A stretch of 48,324 bases of DNA from Nitrososphaerota archaeon (GCA_021159365.1 JAGGRY010000056.1:1-48324), one strand, 5' to 3'. Positions 8,927-17,283 are shown, numbered from the stretch's first letter. A program made the numbers and translations. Notes: generated from the sequence alone by a model not told the origin.

Positions 8927-10525
8927 TTAAGCTTTTCGAGATCGCCTAAAACGCCCATCGATAAACCTCATGTAGCTTATGATGACCTCAGCTAGCCTCC
9001 CGACGAACCTCAACCCTCCCAAAATCTCCGATAGATTATAGTAATCTCCTTCATCAAGGGTCTTGAGCAGCGCGATAAATGTTACGTAAAGGGTGAGGAA
9101 TAAGATTCCGCCGATGATCAATGAAGAAAGCGCATGCAAGGAGATAACTCTCGCGATCATTAACGATATTGCGGCGGATGCTAATGATGCTAGATAGATC
9201 TTCAGGATTTGATGGACGTTAAAGCGTATCATCTCCTTTTTAACAATAAAGTTCGTCGCATAGATTATCGCCGCCAACTTGGCTATTATTATCGCGAGTA
9301 TCACTCCGATCACGCTCAAGAAATGTGCCAGTATGGGCGATAATGGAAGAATCAAAAGAAACGATATGATCGTTGAGGTTAAGGTCTTCTTTGGCAATCC
9401 CACGCCGTTAAAGTAGCTCATCTCAACCGATAACAATGGGATTATCGAGCAGAATGCGGCATAAAGAAATAGATACGATATTGCGGATGTAAAGGTTTCG
9501 CCGTAAACTATGATAACTAAATTTTCTGAGAACGCCGAAACGAATATGGCCGTCGGAGCTATTAATAGGATCGAATACCTAACCGCGAGCTCAAATGCTC
9601 TTGCAAGCTTATCTCTTCCTATCACCTCTATCTTTGAGAAGGATGGATAGAGGACGATCGCTATCGGCGTGGACACCAACATTATGATCATTGAGAGATT
9701 CATGGCAGCCATATAGGATCCTACTTGAGCATCCGACGCATATCTCGCCAAGACGACATTACTATATTGTTGAGCCATCACCGTGAAGATGGTCGACGCA
9801 TAGAGTGGGAGGCCGTAGGATATGAGAGGCTTAATGAAGGAGATTTGAGAAGCTGATCGATGATCATTGGAGCCGTTTCTTCCACGTATCATGAGGATGC
9901 TGATGAATAATCCTATTATGGCCGCGACCACATAGCCGAAGACGTGTCCAAAGACCGCTCCCCAAGTTTGGAACCCCAGGATAAGCAAGACTATTATCAA
10001 CGATACTTTGACCAATGCTTGAAGCGTCGCCAACGCCCCGGCCATCGAGGCCTTGCCAAAGCCTATGAAGAAGTTCGAGCATAAGGTGTAAAGGGCTTGA
10101 AATAAGATCAATAGAGATGAGATTTTGATGAGAGAGGACATATACGGTCTATTCAGGAGATTTGATGCGAGCGGTCCTGCTAGGAGATATATCATAATTG
10201 TCGTGGTAGCTCCCACGACCAACTTGAATAGCAATGAGGCTTGAAACATTCCGCGAATATTCGAGTAAAGTTTCTTGGATGCGTATTCTGACACATATTT
10301 AATCAGGGATTGATCTATTCCAAGACTCGTGAATAGGACGAGCATGGATGGAATGATGAAGGAGAGTGAATAGACGCCGTAATTCTCGGATCCGAGCAAT
10401 CTCGCGATCACTATCGAGCCTATGGCCAGAATCAGGGTGGATAAGGTGTTTCCTATAAAGAATCCATAGCCCTCTTTAACCGCCTCGACTCCCAGCTCCA
10501 CTAAGCTCTGCCTCTCAGAGGACAT
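8927..10525 (-). CDS. Polysaccharide flippase (Wzx/RfbX-like, MOP superfamily)
   Basis: The 532-aa protein has about 14 hydrophobic helices and an N-terminal segment (FFIGNTLSTLILAIGSIVIARLLG, then ENYGVYSLSF) characteristic of Wzx-type lipid-linked oligosaccharide flippases of the MOP exporter superfamily. It would move dolichol-linked or similar glycans across the membrane for S-layer or glycoprotein synthesis. It is the first gene of the minus-strand envelope run. No glycosyltransferase genes are nearby, so its substrate cannot be inferred. Confidence 0.9.
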   Translation of the reverse strand: MSSERQSLVELGVEAVKEGYGFFIGNTLSTLILAIGSIVIARLLGSENYGVYSLSFIIPSMLVLFTSLGIDQSLIKYVSEYASKKLYSNIRGMFQASLLFKLVVGATTTIMIYLLAGPLASNLLNRPYMSSLIKISSLLILFQALYTLCSNFFIGFGKASMAGALATLQALVKVSLIIVLLILGFQTWGAVFGHVFGYVVAAIIGLFISILMIRGRNGSNDHRSASQISFIKPLISYGLPLYASTIFTVMAQQYSNVVLARYASDAQVGSYMAAMNLSMIIMLVSTPIAIVLYPSFSKIEVIGRDKLARAFELAVRYSILLIAPTAIFVSAFSENLVIIVYGETFTSAISYLFLYAAFCSIIPLLSVEMSYFNGVGLPKKTLTSTIISFLLILPLSPILAHFLSVIGVILAIIIAKLAAIIYATNFIVKKEMIRFNVHQILKIYLASLASAAISLMIARVISLHALSSLIIGGILFLTLYVTFIALLKTLDEGDYYNLSEILGGLRFVGRLAEVIISYMRFIDGRFRRSRKA

Positions 10526-10604
10526 GATCAGCTTTCAAAGACTGAGTAAACCGCATATAAAATCCTTGCAGATATGTCGATCGAGGACTATTAAGAGGCG
10601 TAGC

Positions 10605-10612
10605 GTTTATTT
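10605..10612 (+). promoter_or_regulatory. TATA box of malate dehydrogenase
   Basis: GTTTATTT is centred about 28 nt upstream of the GTG at 10636, consistent with a leaderless transcript. This supports the GTG start. Confidence 0.5.
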
Positions 10613-10635
10613 CTCCAGCTTTCGAGGGATTTGCC

Positions 10636-11472
10636 GTGAAGATCGGGTTTATTGGAGCTGGAAGAGTCGGCAGCGTATCAGCCTATACAATAATCCATCA
10701 TCTAAACGTCGATGAGATAGTCTTAGTGGACATAAATGAGAGATTGGCTGAAGGCGAGGCCCTAGACCTCCTCCACGCTTCCTACGCCTTAAAGAAGCCT
10801 ATTAAGGTGGTCGGCGGCTCAGACTACTCTCTATTAGATGGCTCGGATCTGATAGTCGTCTCCGCCGGGGTCGCTAGAAAGCCTGGGATGACTAGGCTCG
10901 ATCTTCTCCATAGGAATGCTGAGATCATGAGGGAGATCTCGAAGAAGTTGAAGAACTATGTCGAGAACTCGTTGATCTTGGTGGTGACGAATCCAGTGGA
11001 TTTAATGACCTATCTAATCTGGAAGGAGACCGGCATATCGAGGAAGAGGATCTTCGGAATGGGAGGATTACTCGATACAGCTAGGCTTTGGAGCCTAATG
11101 GGAAGAGTTGGAGAATCGTTTGTTATGGGCGAGCATGGAGAGACCATGTTCATAGTCAAGGGAGATAAGAAGTTCCAGGAAGGAGTTAGGAAGGCTGGAA
11201 TGGAAGTGATCAGCAGAAAGGGTGCAACCATCTATGGTCCGGCAACCTGCATCTATCGGATGATAAGAGCCGTGGTAGAGGATCTAAAGGAGATCTTACC
11301 AGCCTCGGTGATTCTTCAAGGCGAATATGGACTTAGAGAACTGGCCATAGGAGTCCCAATAATTTTGGGTAGAGGCGGGGTTGAGAAGATAATAGAGATC
11401 GATGGAATTGGAGAAGAGCTTAGGAGATCGGCTGAAATTCTGAGGCAGAAGCTCAAGGAGATAGGATATTAA
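10636..11472 (+). CDS. mdh: Malate dehydrogenase (LDH/MDH superfamily)
   Basis: It catalyses NAD(P)-dependent interconversion of malate and oxaloacetate in the cytoplasm. The 278-aa sequence has the Rossmann motif GAGRVG (7-12), an acidic residue after strand 2 (VDIN, favouring NAD), the mobile loop AGVARKPGMTR with Arg81 at the specificity position (Arg in MDH, Gln in LDH), Asp147/Arg150 (LLDTAR) and catalytic His167 (GEHGET). It is about 30 residues shorter than typical family members; the missing length appears to lie after the catalytic His. GTG start at 10636 about 28 nt from a TATA box. HMG-CoA reductase follows after 45 bp. Confidence 0.92.
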   Translation: MKIGFIGAGRVGSVSAYTIIHHLNVDEIVLVDINERLAEGEALDLLHASYALKKPIKVVGGSDYSLLDGSDLIVVSAGVARKPGMTRLDLLHRNAEIMREISKKLKNYVENSLILVVTNPVDLMTYLIWKETGISRKRIFGMGGLLDTARLWSLMGRVGESFVMGEHGETMFIVKGDKKFQEGVRKAGMEVISRKGATIYGPATCIYRMIRAVVEDLKEILPASVILQGEYGLRELAIGVPIILGRGGVEKIIEIDGIGEELRRSAEILRQKLKEIGY

Positions 11473-11517
11473 GTATAGGAAAGCAAAATAGGTTGGAAGA
11501 AGAGACTTTAAGCTGGC

Positions 11518-12816
11518 ATGAGTGGGGAAGGAAAGACCTCGAGAATTCCAGGATTCTATAAGTTGACGCCTAAAGAGAGGCTCCAAAAGGTTAAGGAGTT
11601 TGCGAATCTCACCGATGAAGAGGTTGAGATTCTAAGGAGATTTGGAGCGCTTGATGAAGCTTTAGCTGATAGGATGATAGAGAATGTGGTTGGAGTCTTC
11701 CAGTTTCCGCTCGGAATAGCCGTGAACTTCCTCATAAATGGAAAAGATTACATGATCCCGATGGTCATCGAGGAGCCCTCAGTGGTCGCAGCAGCGTCGA
11801 ATGCCGCGAAGATGACTAGAGCTGGCGGGGGAGTCTATACCATGAGCACAGGGCCCATAATGATAGGTCAGATACAATTACTCGATGTCGAGGATCCATA
11901 TGGAGCCAGATTCGAGATCCTGAAGGCCAAGGACGAGATCCTCCAGATAGCGAATGAGATGGATCCAGTCTTAGTGAGATTGGGTGGAGGGGCGAAAGAT
12001 CTAGAGGTCAGGGTTGTGGACTCGAAGGTGGGCCCGATGCTGATCGTCCACTTACTCGTAGATGTTAAAGATGCGATGGGAGCCAACGCCGTGAACACCA
12101 TGGCCGAGGCGGTCGCGCCTAGGCTCGCGGCGATAACGGGTGGAAGATTTAGGCTCAGAATAATCTCGAATCTAGCTGATAGGAGGCTTGTCAGGGCTTG
12201 GACGAGGATACCTCCAGAAGCGGTTGGAGGAGAAGATGTTGTTAAAGGAATAGTCGAGGCATGGGCCTTCGCGGATGCAGACCCCTATAGAGCGGCAACC
12301 CACAATAAGGGGATAATGAATGGAGTCGACGCGGTCGTCATAGCGACTGGAAATGATTGGAGAGCTGTAGAGGCTGGAGCCCATGCCTACGCTGCTAGAA
12401 CCGGCCGCTATAAGCCTCTAAGCACTTGGGAGATAGATGAAGAAGGATACTTGGTTGGCTCTCTTGAGATGCCTCTCGCGGTCGGAATAGTCGGTGGAGC
12501 GACGAGGACCAATCCGCTTGCCAGAATCGCGATAAAGATCCTCGGAGTTAAGACCGCTCAAGAATTAGCCGAGGTGATAGGAGCCGTCGGCCTAGTCCAG
12601 AATCTCGCAGCCTTAAGAGCATTGGCGGCCGAGGGCATACAAGCGGGCCACATGTCTCTCCACGCCAAGAACATCGCGGTTATGGCTGGAGCTGTTGGAG
12701 ATGAGATAGACTTAGTCGCGGAGAGGATGGTTAGGGAGAAGATAATCAGGGTTGATAAGGCGAAGGAGATCCTAGAAGAGATCAGGAAAACAGGTAAAAG
12801 CAGTAAAGCAACTTAA
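11518..12816 (+). CDS. mvaA: HMG-CoA reductase, class II
   Basis: It reduces HMG-CoA to mevalonate (or the reverse), the committed step of isoprenoid lipid synthesis. The 432-aa protein follows the class II (Pseudomonas mevalonii/Archaeoglobus) pattern: ENVVGVFQFPLGIAVNF (55-71), the catalytic Glu in EEPSVVAAAS (85-94), Lys264 in THNKGIMNG, Asp280 in GNDWRAVEAGAHA, and His382 in GHMSLHAKNIA. Most archaea use the class I enzyme, so the class II form is notable. DUF99 starts 17 nt downstream on the same strand. Confidence 0.95.
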   Translation: MSGEGKTSRIPGFYKLTPKERLQKVKEFANLTDEEVEILRRFGALDEALADRMIENVVGVFQFPLGIAVNFLINGKDYMIPMVIEEPSVVAAASNAAKMTRAGGGVYTMSTGPIMIGQIQLLDVEDPYGARFEILKAKDEILQIANEMDPVLVRLGGGAKDLEVRVVDSKVGPMLIVHLLVDVKDAMGANAVNTMAEAVAPRLAAITGGRFRLRIISNLADRRLVRAWTRIPPEAVGGEDVVKGIVEAWAFADADPYRAATHNKGIMNGVDAVVIATGNDWRAVEAGAHAYAARTGRYKPLSTWEIDEEGYLVGSLEMPLAVGIVGGATRTNPLARIAIKILGVKTAQELAEVIGAVGLVQNLAALRALAAEGIQAGHMSLHAKNIAVMAGAVGDEIDLVAERMVREKIIRVDKAKEILEEIRKTGKSSKAT

Positions 12817-12833
12817 TCATCGGGTTAAGTGGA

Positions 12834-13427
12834 TTGAGAGTCAGGCTTGAGAAGAAGGGGATAAGGGTTCTCGGAGTCGCCGAGAGCTTCAGAAAAGACC
12901 TAGATCGAAGGGCAGTTCTAGCTGGAATAGTTATGAGAATGGATCTAATAATCGATGGAGTAATCATAGGATTCTGCACGGTTGGGGGAATGGATTCAAC
13001 CGAGAGCATCTTGGAGATGTATCGCAGGCTTGAGAGAGGAGATATATCGGCGATAATGCTGAATGGATGTATAATCAGCTGGTTCAACGTGATAGATTTG
13101 AAGAGACTTCACGAGGAGACCGGTCTCCCAATAATCTCAGTAAGCTATAGACCATCGACGGGAATAAGGAGATACTTCATGGAATATTTTCCATCGGATT
13201 GGAAGAGGAGAGTCGAGGTTTATGAGAAGAATGGTCCAAGACTTGAGATCACAAACAAGAATGGATTCAAGCTCTATCTGAGGGCCATAGGATTGGATGA
13301 AGATGACGCAATTCGACTTGTAAACAGGTTCACTCTCTTTGGAAGAGTTCCAGAACCCCTTCGAGTCGCCCGATTAATAGCACACTCAATCCTAAATGAT
13401 GTGATGGCTGGAAGATCCTCAGCCTAA
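12834..13427 (+). CDS. DUF99 family protein (UPF0215, endonuclease dU-like)
   Basis: The 197-aa protein matches the DUF99/UPF0215 family. It has an N-terminal RVLGVAESF segment, a central IIDGVIIGFCTVGGMDSTESI strand-turn, and C-terminal helices ending in PEPLRVARLIAHSI. The family is related to endonuclease V, and one archaeal member has been reported to cleave at deoxyuridine. The start is TTG at 12834, 17 nt after HMG-CoA reductase; no upstream ATG is available. It probably belongs to the same transcript as its neighbours, suggesting a housekeeping repair or RNA-processing role. Confidence 0.85.
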   Translation: MRVRLEKKGIRVLGVAESFRKDLDRRAVLAGIVMRMDLIIDGVIIGFCTVGGMDSTESILEMYRRLERGDISAIMLNGCIISWFNVIDLKRLHEETGLPIISVSYRPSTGIRRYFMEYFPSDWKRRVEVYEKNGPRLEITNKNGFKLYLRAIGLDEDDAIRLVNRFTLFGRVPEPLRVARLIAHSILNDVMAGRSSA

Positions 13428-13455
13428 AATACTCATAGATCCATATTCTTCTTCG

Positions 13456-14493
13456 ATGCCGATCCATCTAATAGGCTTGGGGTTAGGAACCATTGAATAC
13501 CTCACGCTAGGAGCTTTAGAGACCGCTGAGAAGATGGATGAACTCTTCATAGACACCTATACGAGCTGGATCCATCGAGAATTGATGAAATATCTTGAGG
13601 AAAGGTTTGGCGAGAAGCTCGTTAAAGCCGATAGAAGCATGCTTGAGGAGAAGATCGGGAAGCTAATCGAGAAAGCTGAGGAGAAGGAGATCGGAATACT
13701 GGTTCCAGGAGATCCGCTGATAGCGACGACTCACATCTCGATAATATTGGAGGCGAAGAGGAGGAACGTTCCAGTCCACGTAATCTACGGAGTCTCAATA
13801 ATCTCGGCTTCTGCTTCAGCTTCAGGTCTCCAAGCATACAAGTTTGGAAGAATAACAACTATTCCAAGAGATGGTGTCGGGATAGAGACATGTTATAGAG
13901 TTGTCGCCGAGAATTTGGAGAAGGGCTTACACTCCCTAATACTCTTGGATACCGCCGATGGAGGACTTAGGATACCGGATGCCTTAAAGATGCTCATGAA
14001 AGTCGAGGATGAATTCGGATATGGAATCTTCCACCGAAACAGCATGGTGATCTGCTTGGCGAGAATAGGATCGAGTGAAGAGTTTAGATGGGCTGGAAAG
14101 ATCTCAGACGCCGTAAAGATAGATTATCCACCTCCACCACATCTCATAATAGTTCCAGGAGAACTACATTTCACTGAGGCCGAAGCACTAAAAGAGATTC
14201 TAAAAGCGGATGAGAAACTTGTAGAATCCTATAGGCCTCCAAGATATGAGAGGGGAAGAGTTCGATCATATATCCTAAAGGTTGAAAAAGTTTTAGACGA
14301 GATCGAGATGAGGACTGATTCAGAGAAAGTTATGGAAGTGATTGAGATCGTGAAGAGCTATCTTGAGGACTCGAAGAAATTCTTGGAGAATGGAGAAGTA
14401 TTTAATGCGCTTGCGGCGATCTCGTATGCCGAAGGCCTCCTAGATTCTCTAAAGAATATTGGATACGTTGATTTCAAGTGGCCTAGAACCTGA
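13456..14493 (+). CDS. dphB: Diphthine synthase fused to a C-terminal DUF357 domain
   Basis: Residues 1-255 are a diphthine synthase: SAM-dependent methylation of the aEF-2 histidine during diphthamide synthesis. They show the tetrapyrrole-methylase pattern (IGLGLGT at 6-12, PGDPLIATTH at 84-93, YGVSIISASASASGLQAYKFG at 111-131). Archaeal DphB normally ends near 255-265 aa, but this protein continues to 345. Residues 272-337 match DUF357, a small archaeal helical domain (KSYLEDSKKFLENGEVFNAL followed by SYAEGLLDSL). No frameshift or linker stop separates the two, so this is one fused gene. Its end overlaps the convergent wHTH gene by 11 bp. Confidence 0.93.
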   Translation: MPIHLIGLGLGTIEYLTLGALETAEKMDELFIDTYTSWIHRELMKYLEERFGEKLVKADRSMLEEKIGKLIEKAEEKEIGILVPGDPLIATTHISIILEAKRRNVPVHVIYGVSIISASASASGLQAYKFGRITTIPRDGVGIETCYRVVAENLEKGLHSLILLDTADGGLRIPDALKMLMKVEDEFGYGIFHRNSMVICLARIGSSEEFRWAGKISDAVKIDYPPPPHLIIVPGELHFTEAEALKEILKADEKLVESYRPPRYERGRVRSYILKVEKVLDEIEMRTDSEKVMEVIEIVKSYLEDSKKFLENGEVFNALAAISYAEGLLDSLKNIGYVDFKWPRT

Positions 14494-14743
14494 ATCCAAA
14501 TGCCTCGGCGAGCTTCTCAGCTCTCCTCAATTCTTCCAGAAACTTGTATCCTTTCTCAGTTAACTTATATTCGCCCATCTCTTCCTTGATTAACTCCTTT
14601 TCCAAGAGTTCCTTAAGATACTTCATCAATCTATCATAGGAGAGGTTCGCATAGAGGAGTATCTTCGATATCTTTCCACTTTCTTCGTTTATCGCCGTCA
14701 AGATATCCAAGATTATCTTAAGTCTAGATCTATAGGGCTTCAA
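14483..14743 (-). CDS. Small winged-helix regulator (HTH_45-like)
   Basis: This 86-aa protein is a single winged-helix domain (IILDILTAINEESGKIS, then YANLSYDRLMKYLKELLEKE and a wing ending YKLTEKGYKFLEEL), like archaeal PF14947 regulators. A longer reading frame exists, but the best start is TTG at 14743. This codon overlaps the stop of the upstream membrane-protein gene as TTGA, a coupled arrangement. It may bind DNA in response to its membrane partner, which is inference from the operon. Confidence 0.72.
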   Translation of the reverse strand: MKPYRSRLKIILDILTAINEESGKISKILLYANLSYDRLMKYLKELLEKELIKEEMGEYKLTEKGYKFLEELRRAEKLAEAFGFRF

Positions 14744-15342
14744 CCCGTCTTCACCACTCTGATTATGGAGGCGGCGAACATCATGAACCCAATGAATCTC
14801 AGGATTTGACCTATTATCAAGAGGCTTGCGAAGGCCAAGGCTTGTATCATGAAGCATAGATGGCTTAAGAATATCGAGGCGAATGCCATCGAGATCAAGA
14901 ACTTGTTAAGAGACCTATCCATCAAGAGATTTATCATCGATTGAATCATGACCGCGCCTATCAAGACTAATAGAATGGACTCGGATAGGGCGCCATACCT
15001 CATTATCGGAACGATCGCTAGAACAGCCTCTTCCGTCATAACTCTATCTATGATATAGGATCCGAGGATCAGCGCATAACCTATTGTGGTTGAGATGAAG
15101 TAGGCGAGGTAGCCGACTCCGAAGAAATGCGATATTCTCGAAGCTACGGCTGCATAGCTCAGGATTGAATCAGCCAATAATCCTATGCCCGTGAAGATGA
15201 AGCCCAATTCAAGCGCTAGAAAAGATTTCTTCTTGGTGATTGTATGAGCCCTATATGCTTGATAACTGACTATGAAGGCGACGAATGCGCTGATGAAGCT
15301 CATAATTATATCGTATCCGAAGAAAAGCACGGGCTTAATCGA
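14740..15342 (-). CDS. Polytopic membrane protein, possible sensor, coupled to wHTH gene
   Basis: The protein has about seven hydrophobic helices with small loops and no recognised family. The frame opens at 15477, but an ATG at 15342 (MSIKPVLFFGYDII, giving 200 aa) directly precedes the first helix and lies about 35 nt from a TATA-like element on the minus strand (15373-15382), so I prefer it. The stop overlaps the TTG start of a winged-helix gene, suggesting a membrane sensor plus DNA-binding output. The next gene upstream, ribL, is divergent. Confidence 0.6.
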   Translation of the reverse strand, partial: SIKPVLFFGYDIIMSFISAFVAFIVSYQAYRAHTITKKKSFLALELGFIFTGIGLLADSILSYAAVASRISHFFGVGYLAYFISTTIGYALILGSYIIDRVMTEEAVLAIVPIMRYGALSESILLVLIGAVMIQSMINLLMDRSLNKFLISMAFASIFLSHLCFMIQALAFASLLIIGQILRFIGFMMFAASIIRVVKTG

Positions 15343-15494
15343 CATATCCTTCAACTCCAACTTCATGGAAGCGTATTTATGTCTTGTGTACGATTCATTC
15401 AGAATTTGAGAAATTATCGGGCTGAATCCATCAAGATTCTTGAAAGCGACGTTAAAATTAAAGACTAGATCAACCATAATTCTCCTCGACTGAG

Positions 15495-15941
15495 ATGGCT
15501 GGAAAAATAGTATTAACTACGGGAGCATTCGACATGCTTCACCCAGGTCACATACGGCTTTTAGAGGAGGCGAAGAAGCTCGCTGGACCAGATGGCAAGT
15601 TGGTGGTCTTAATCGCGAGGGATGAAACCGTTAGGAAGAATAAGGGGAGGGATCCGATCTTTGATGAGGAGGCTAGGAGATACATGGTCTCGATGCTTAA
15701 ACCAGTTGACGAGGTGATCTTGGGATATACGCCGTTCTCATTCGAGAAGGTGATCGAGAAAGTTAAACCGGACATAGTGGTCTTCGGATACGATCAGGAA
15801 AAGTTTAGGAAAGAGTTTGAGAGATTTTGCGAGGAGAAAGGGATAAAGGTGGAGATAGTGACCGCGAAGAAATACTTCCTCGGAAAGCTAAACAGCAGCA
15901 CGGAAATAATCGAGAAGATACTTAAGCTCTATAATCCCTGA
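15495..15941 (+). CDS. ribL: FAD synthetase, archaeal RibL type
   Basis: The 148-aa nucleotidyltransferase would transfer AMP (or CMP) to FMN to make FAD. The N-terminal TTGAFDMLHPGH segment carries the HxGH motif (16-19), and the C-terminal stretch KLNSSTEIIEKI is the ISSTxI-like signature of cytidylyltransferase-fold enzymes. Length and the KKYFLGKLNSST segment match archaeal RibL. It is convergent with the CTP-dependent riboflavin kinase/regulator gene and overlaps it by 20 bp, so FMN and FAD synthesis are side by side. A related glycerol-phosphate cytidylyltransferase is the main alternative; context favours RibL. Confidence 0.88.
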   Translation: MAGKIVLTTGAFDMLHPGHIRLLEEAKKLAGPDGKLVVLIARDETVRKNKGRDPIFDEEARRYMVSMLKPVDEVILGYTPFSFEKVIEKVKPDIVVFGYDQEKFRKEFERFCEEKGIKVEIVTAKKYFLGKLNSSTEIIEKILKLYNP

Positions 15942-16638
15942 GAGCCGCCTGATAGAGATTCTTCGATGGAAGCTTAACGCATACATATACCTTATCTCCA
16001 TCCCTTAATCCGAGCTTCTCTCTCAAGCGCGTGGGGGCCACGAGCTCAACTACGTCTTCGCCGTAATGTGTTCTCTCGATAAAGATTATAGCAACATCTT
16101 CACGATCATTCAGTTTAGCCAAGATGCATCTAGCTCCACCATAAGCTCTTTTACCATTCTTGAATCCCTCGATCTTTATGTCAGCCGCCTTTTCCAATAG
16201 AATTCTATTCATTATCGAATCTTTATTCATCAATCTAATGTTGAGCGTTCCGGGATATGGCTTAAAGCCGAGCTTTTCCTCAAACTGCTTCAAATAATAT
16301 GGTATTTGGAGATAATATGCTCCCTCAGATAGTCCCGTAAACACCCTTCCCTCGAGTTTAACCTCTATCGGTCTCTCCAAGATTCCCTTGAGAGTTAGAT
16401 ATACGTCTAGGAGTTCCTTTAAGCCCTTCTCGGCGAGTTTTATCTTCCTCCTTTTTCCACATCTTCTCCTGATGATGTAGCCTTCCTCTTCAAGTTGGAT
16501 CAAGAGCCTCGAAGCTGTTTGCTGAGAGATCTTCAACGCCTTCGCGAGTTCTAGGGTTGAAATCTCCACGCTTTCGGCAAAGGCATTTCTCTCGGCCAAA
16601 AATATCAAAATCCTCTCCTTGTGGCCTAAGAGAGTCAT
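15922..16638 (-). CDS. rbkR: RbkR: wHTH regulator fused to CTP-dependent riboflavin kinase
   Basis: Two domains are visible. An N-terminal winged helix (KERILIFLAERN, then ELAKALKISQQTASRLLIQLEEEGYI) precedes a DUF120 CTP-dependent riboflavin kinase domain (LEGRVFTGLSEGAYYLQIPY, KPYPGTLNIRL, EGFKNGKRAYGGARC and a final LREKLGLRDGDKVYV). RbkR proteins are known archaeal regulators of riboflavin genes that also convert riboflavin to FMN using CTP. The frame opens at a GTG at 16647, but ATG 16638 is preferred. It overlaps ribL by 20 bp at the 3' end. Confidence 0.93.
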   Translation of the reverse strand: MTLLGHKERILIFLAERNAFAESVEISTLELAKALKISQQTASRLLIQLEEEGYIIRRRCGKRRKIKLAEKGLKELLDVYLTLKGILERPIEVKLEGRVFTGLSEGAYYLQIPYYLKQFEEKLGFKPYPGTLNIRLMNKDSIMNRILLEKAADIKIEGFKNGKRAYGGARCILAKLNDREDVAIIFIERTHYGEDVVELVAPTRLREKLGLRDGDKVYVCVKLPSKNLYQAALRDYRA

Positions 16639-16686
16639 CGAGAACACCGGTTCACAGGGATCTTCTAAGTAATTTACTCTAAAGGT

Positions 16687-17283
16687 TTATCGTCTCATTA
16701 ACCTTAAGTCTTCATCTGTGAAGATCAAGAGATCTATGCCGTTTCCGCTCGCAGCATCTCTAGCTATTGAGGCTTTAATCGCCTTTAATGCAAGCTCCCT
16801 CAACTCTTTCATATCCATCTCAGGCTTATATGAGCTCTCGATTATGCCTATCGCTATCTCAGCTCCAGTTCCAACGACCGCATAATCGTCTTCGATCATC
16901 GATCCAAGTGGATCCAATACTATTACATGAGCTCCGGTTTCATCGAATCCGCCGACTATGGTCTCGGTTAGATATGGTAGGAACCTACTGCTGAATAGAT
17001 AGTTTGAGAGAACTTTCGCAACGGTTCTAACTGTGGGCTCTCTCCCATACCTGTATCTATAGATGTTTACTTCGGCTTGAGCATCCTTAATCAAGCTCTG
17101 CATATCTCCGACGAACCCAGCGCACGCCGCCCCTATCTTCGGAGTTATTTGGAAGACTTTTCTCACGACCTTGCTCACGACGAAGTATCCATAGGCGAGC
17201 CTCTTCTCCGATGCCAAGACGACGGAGTCCTTGCCCTTGATCCCGAGGGTTGTGGCCCCAGGATATGGAAACTGTTGAGCCAT
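16687..17283 (-). CDS. psmB: Proteasome beta subunit, catalytically inactive type
   Basis: This is a 20S core beta subunit of 198 aa starting MAQQFPYPGATTLGI; the longer frame to 17388 lacks homology. Aligned with the mature Thermoplasma enzyme (TTTVGI), the nucleophile Thr1 is replaced by Ala10 (A-T-T-L-G), whereas Glu17 (E26 here), Lys33 (K42) and the rest of the fold (FGGFDETGAH-like segment, DPLGS, GTGAEIAIG, ASGNGIDL) are kept. It can neither self-process nor cleave peptides. Crenarchaeal proteasomes mix such a dead beta with an active one, which must be encoded elsewhere. The divergent neighbour is a PAC2 proteasome chaperone. Confidence 0.93.
   Translation of the reverse strand: MAQQFPYPGATTLGIKGKDSVVLASEKRLAYGYFVVSKVVRKVFQITPKIGAACAGFVGDMQSLIKDAQAEVNIYRYRYGREPTVRTVAKVLSNYLFSSRFLPYLTETIVGGFDETGAHVIVLDPLGSMIEDDYAVVGTGAEIAIGIIESSYKPEMDMKELRELALKAIKASIARDAASGNGIDLLIFTDEDLRLMRR

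Noticed and set aside
12834-13427. DUF99 protein as a mevalonate-pathway enzyme because of its neighbour
   Set aside because: Its sequence matches the UPF0215/endonuclease V-related family; adjacency to HMG-CoA reductase alone is not evidence.
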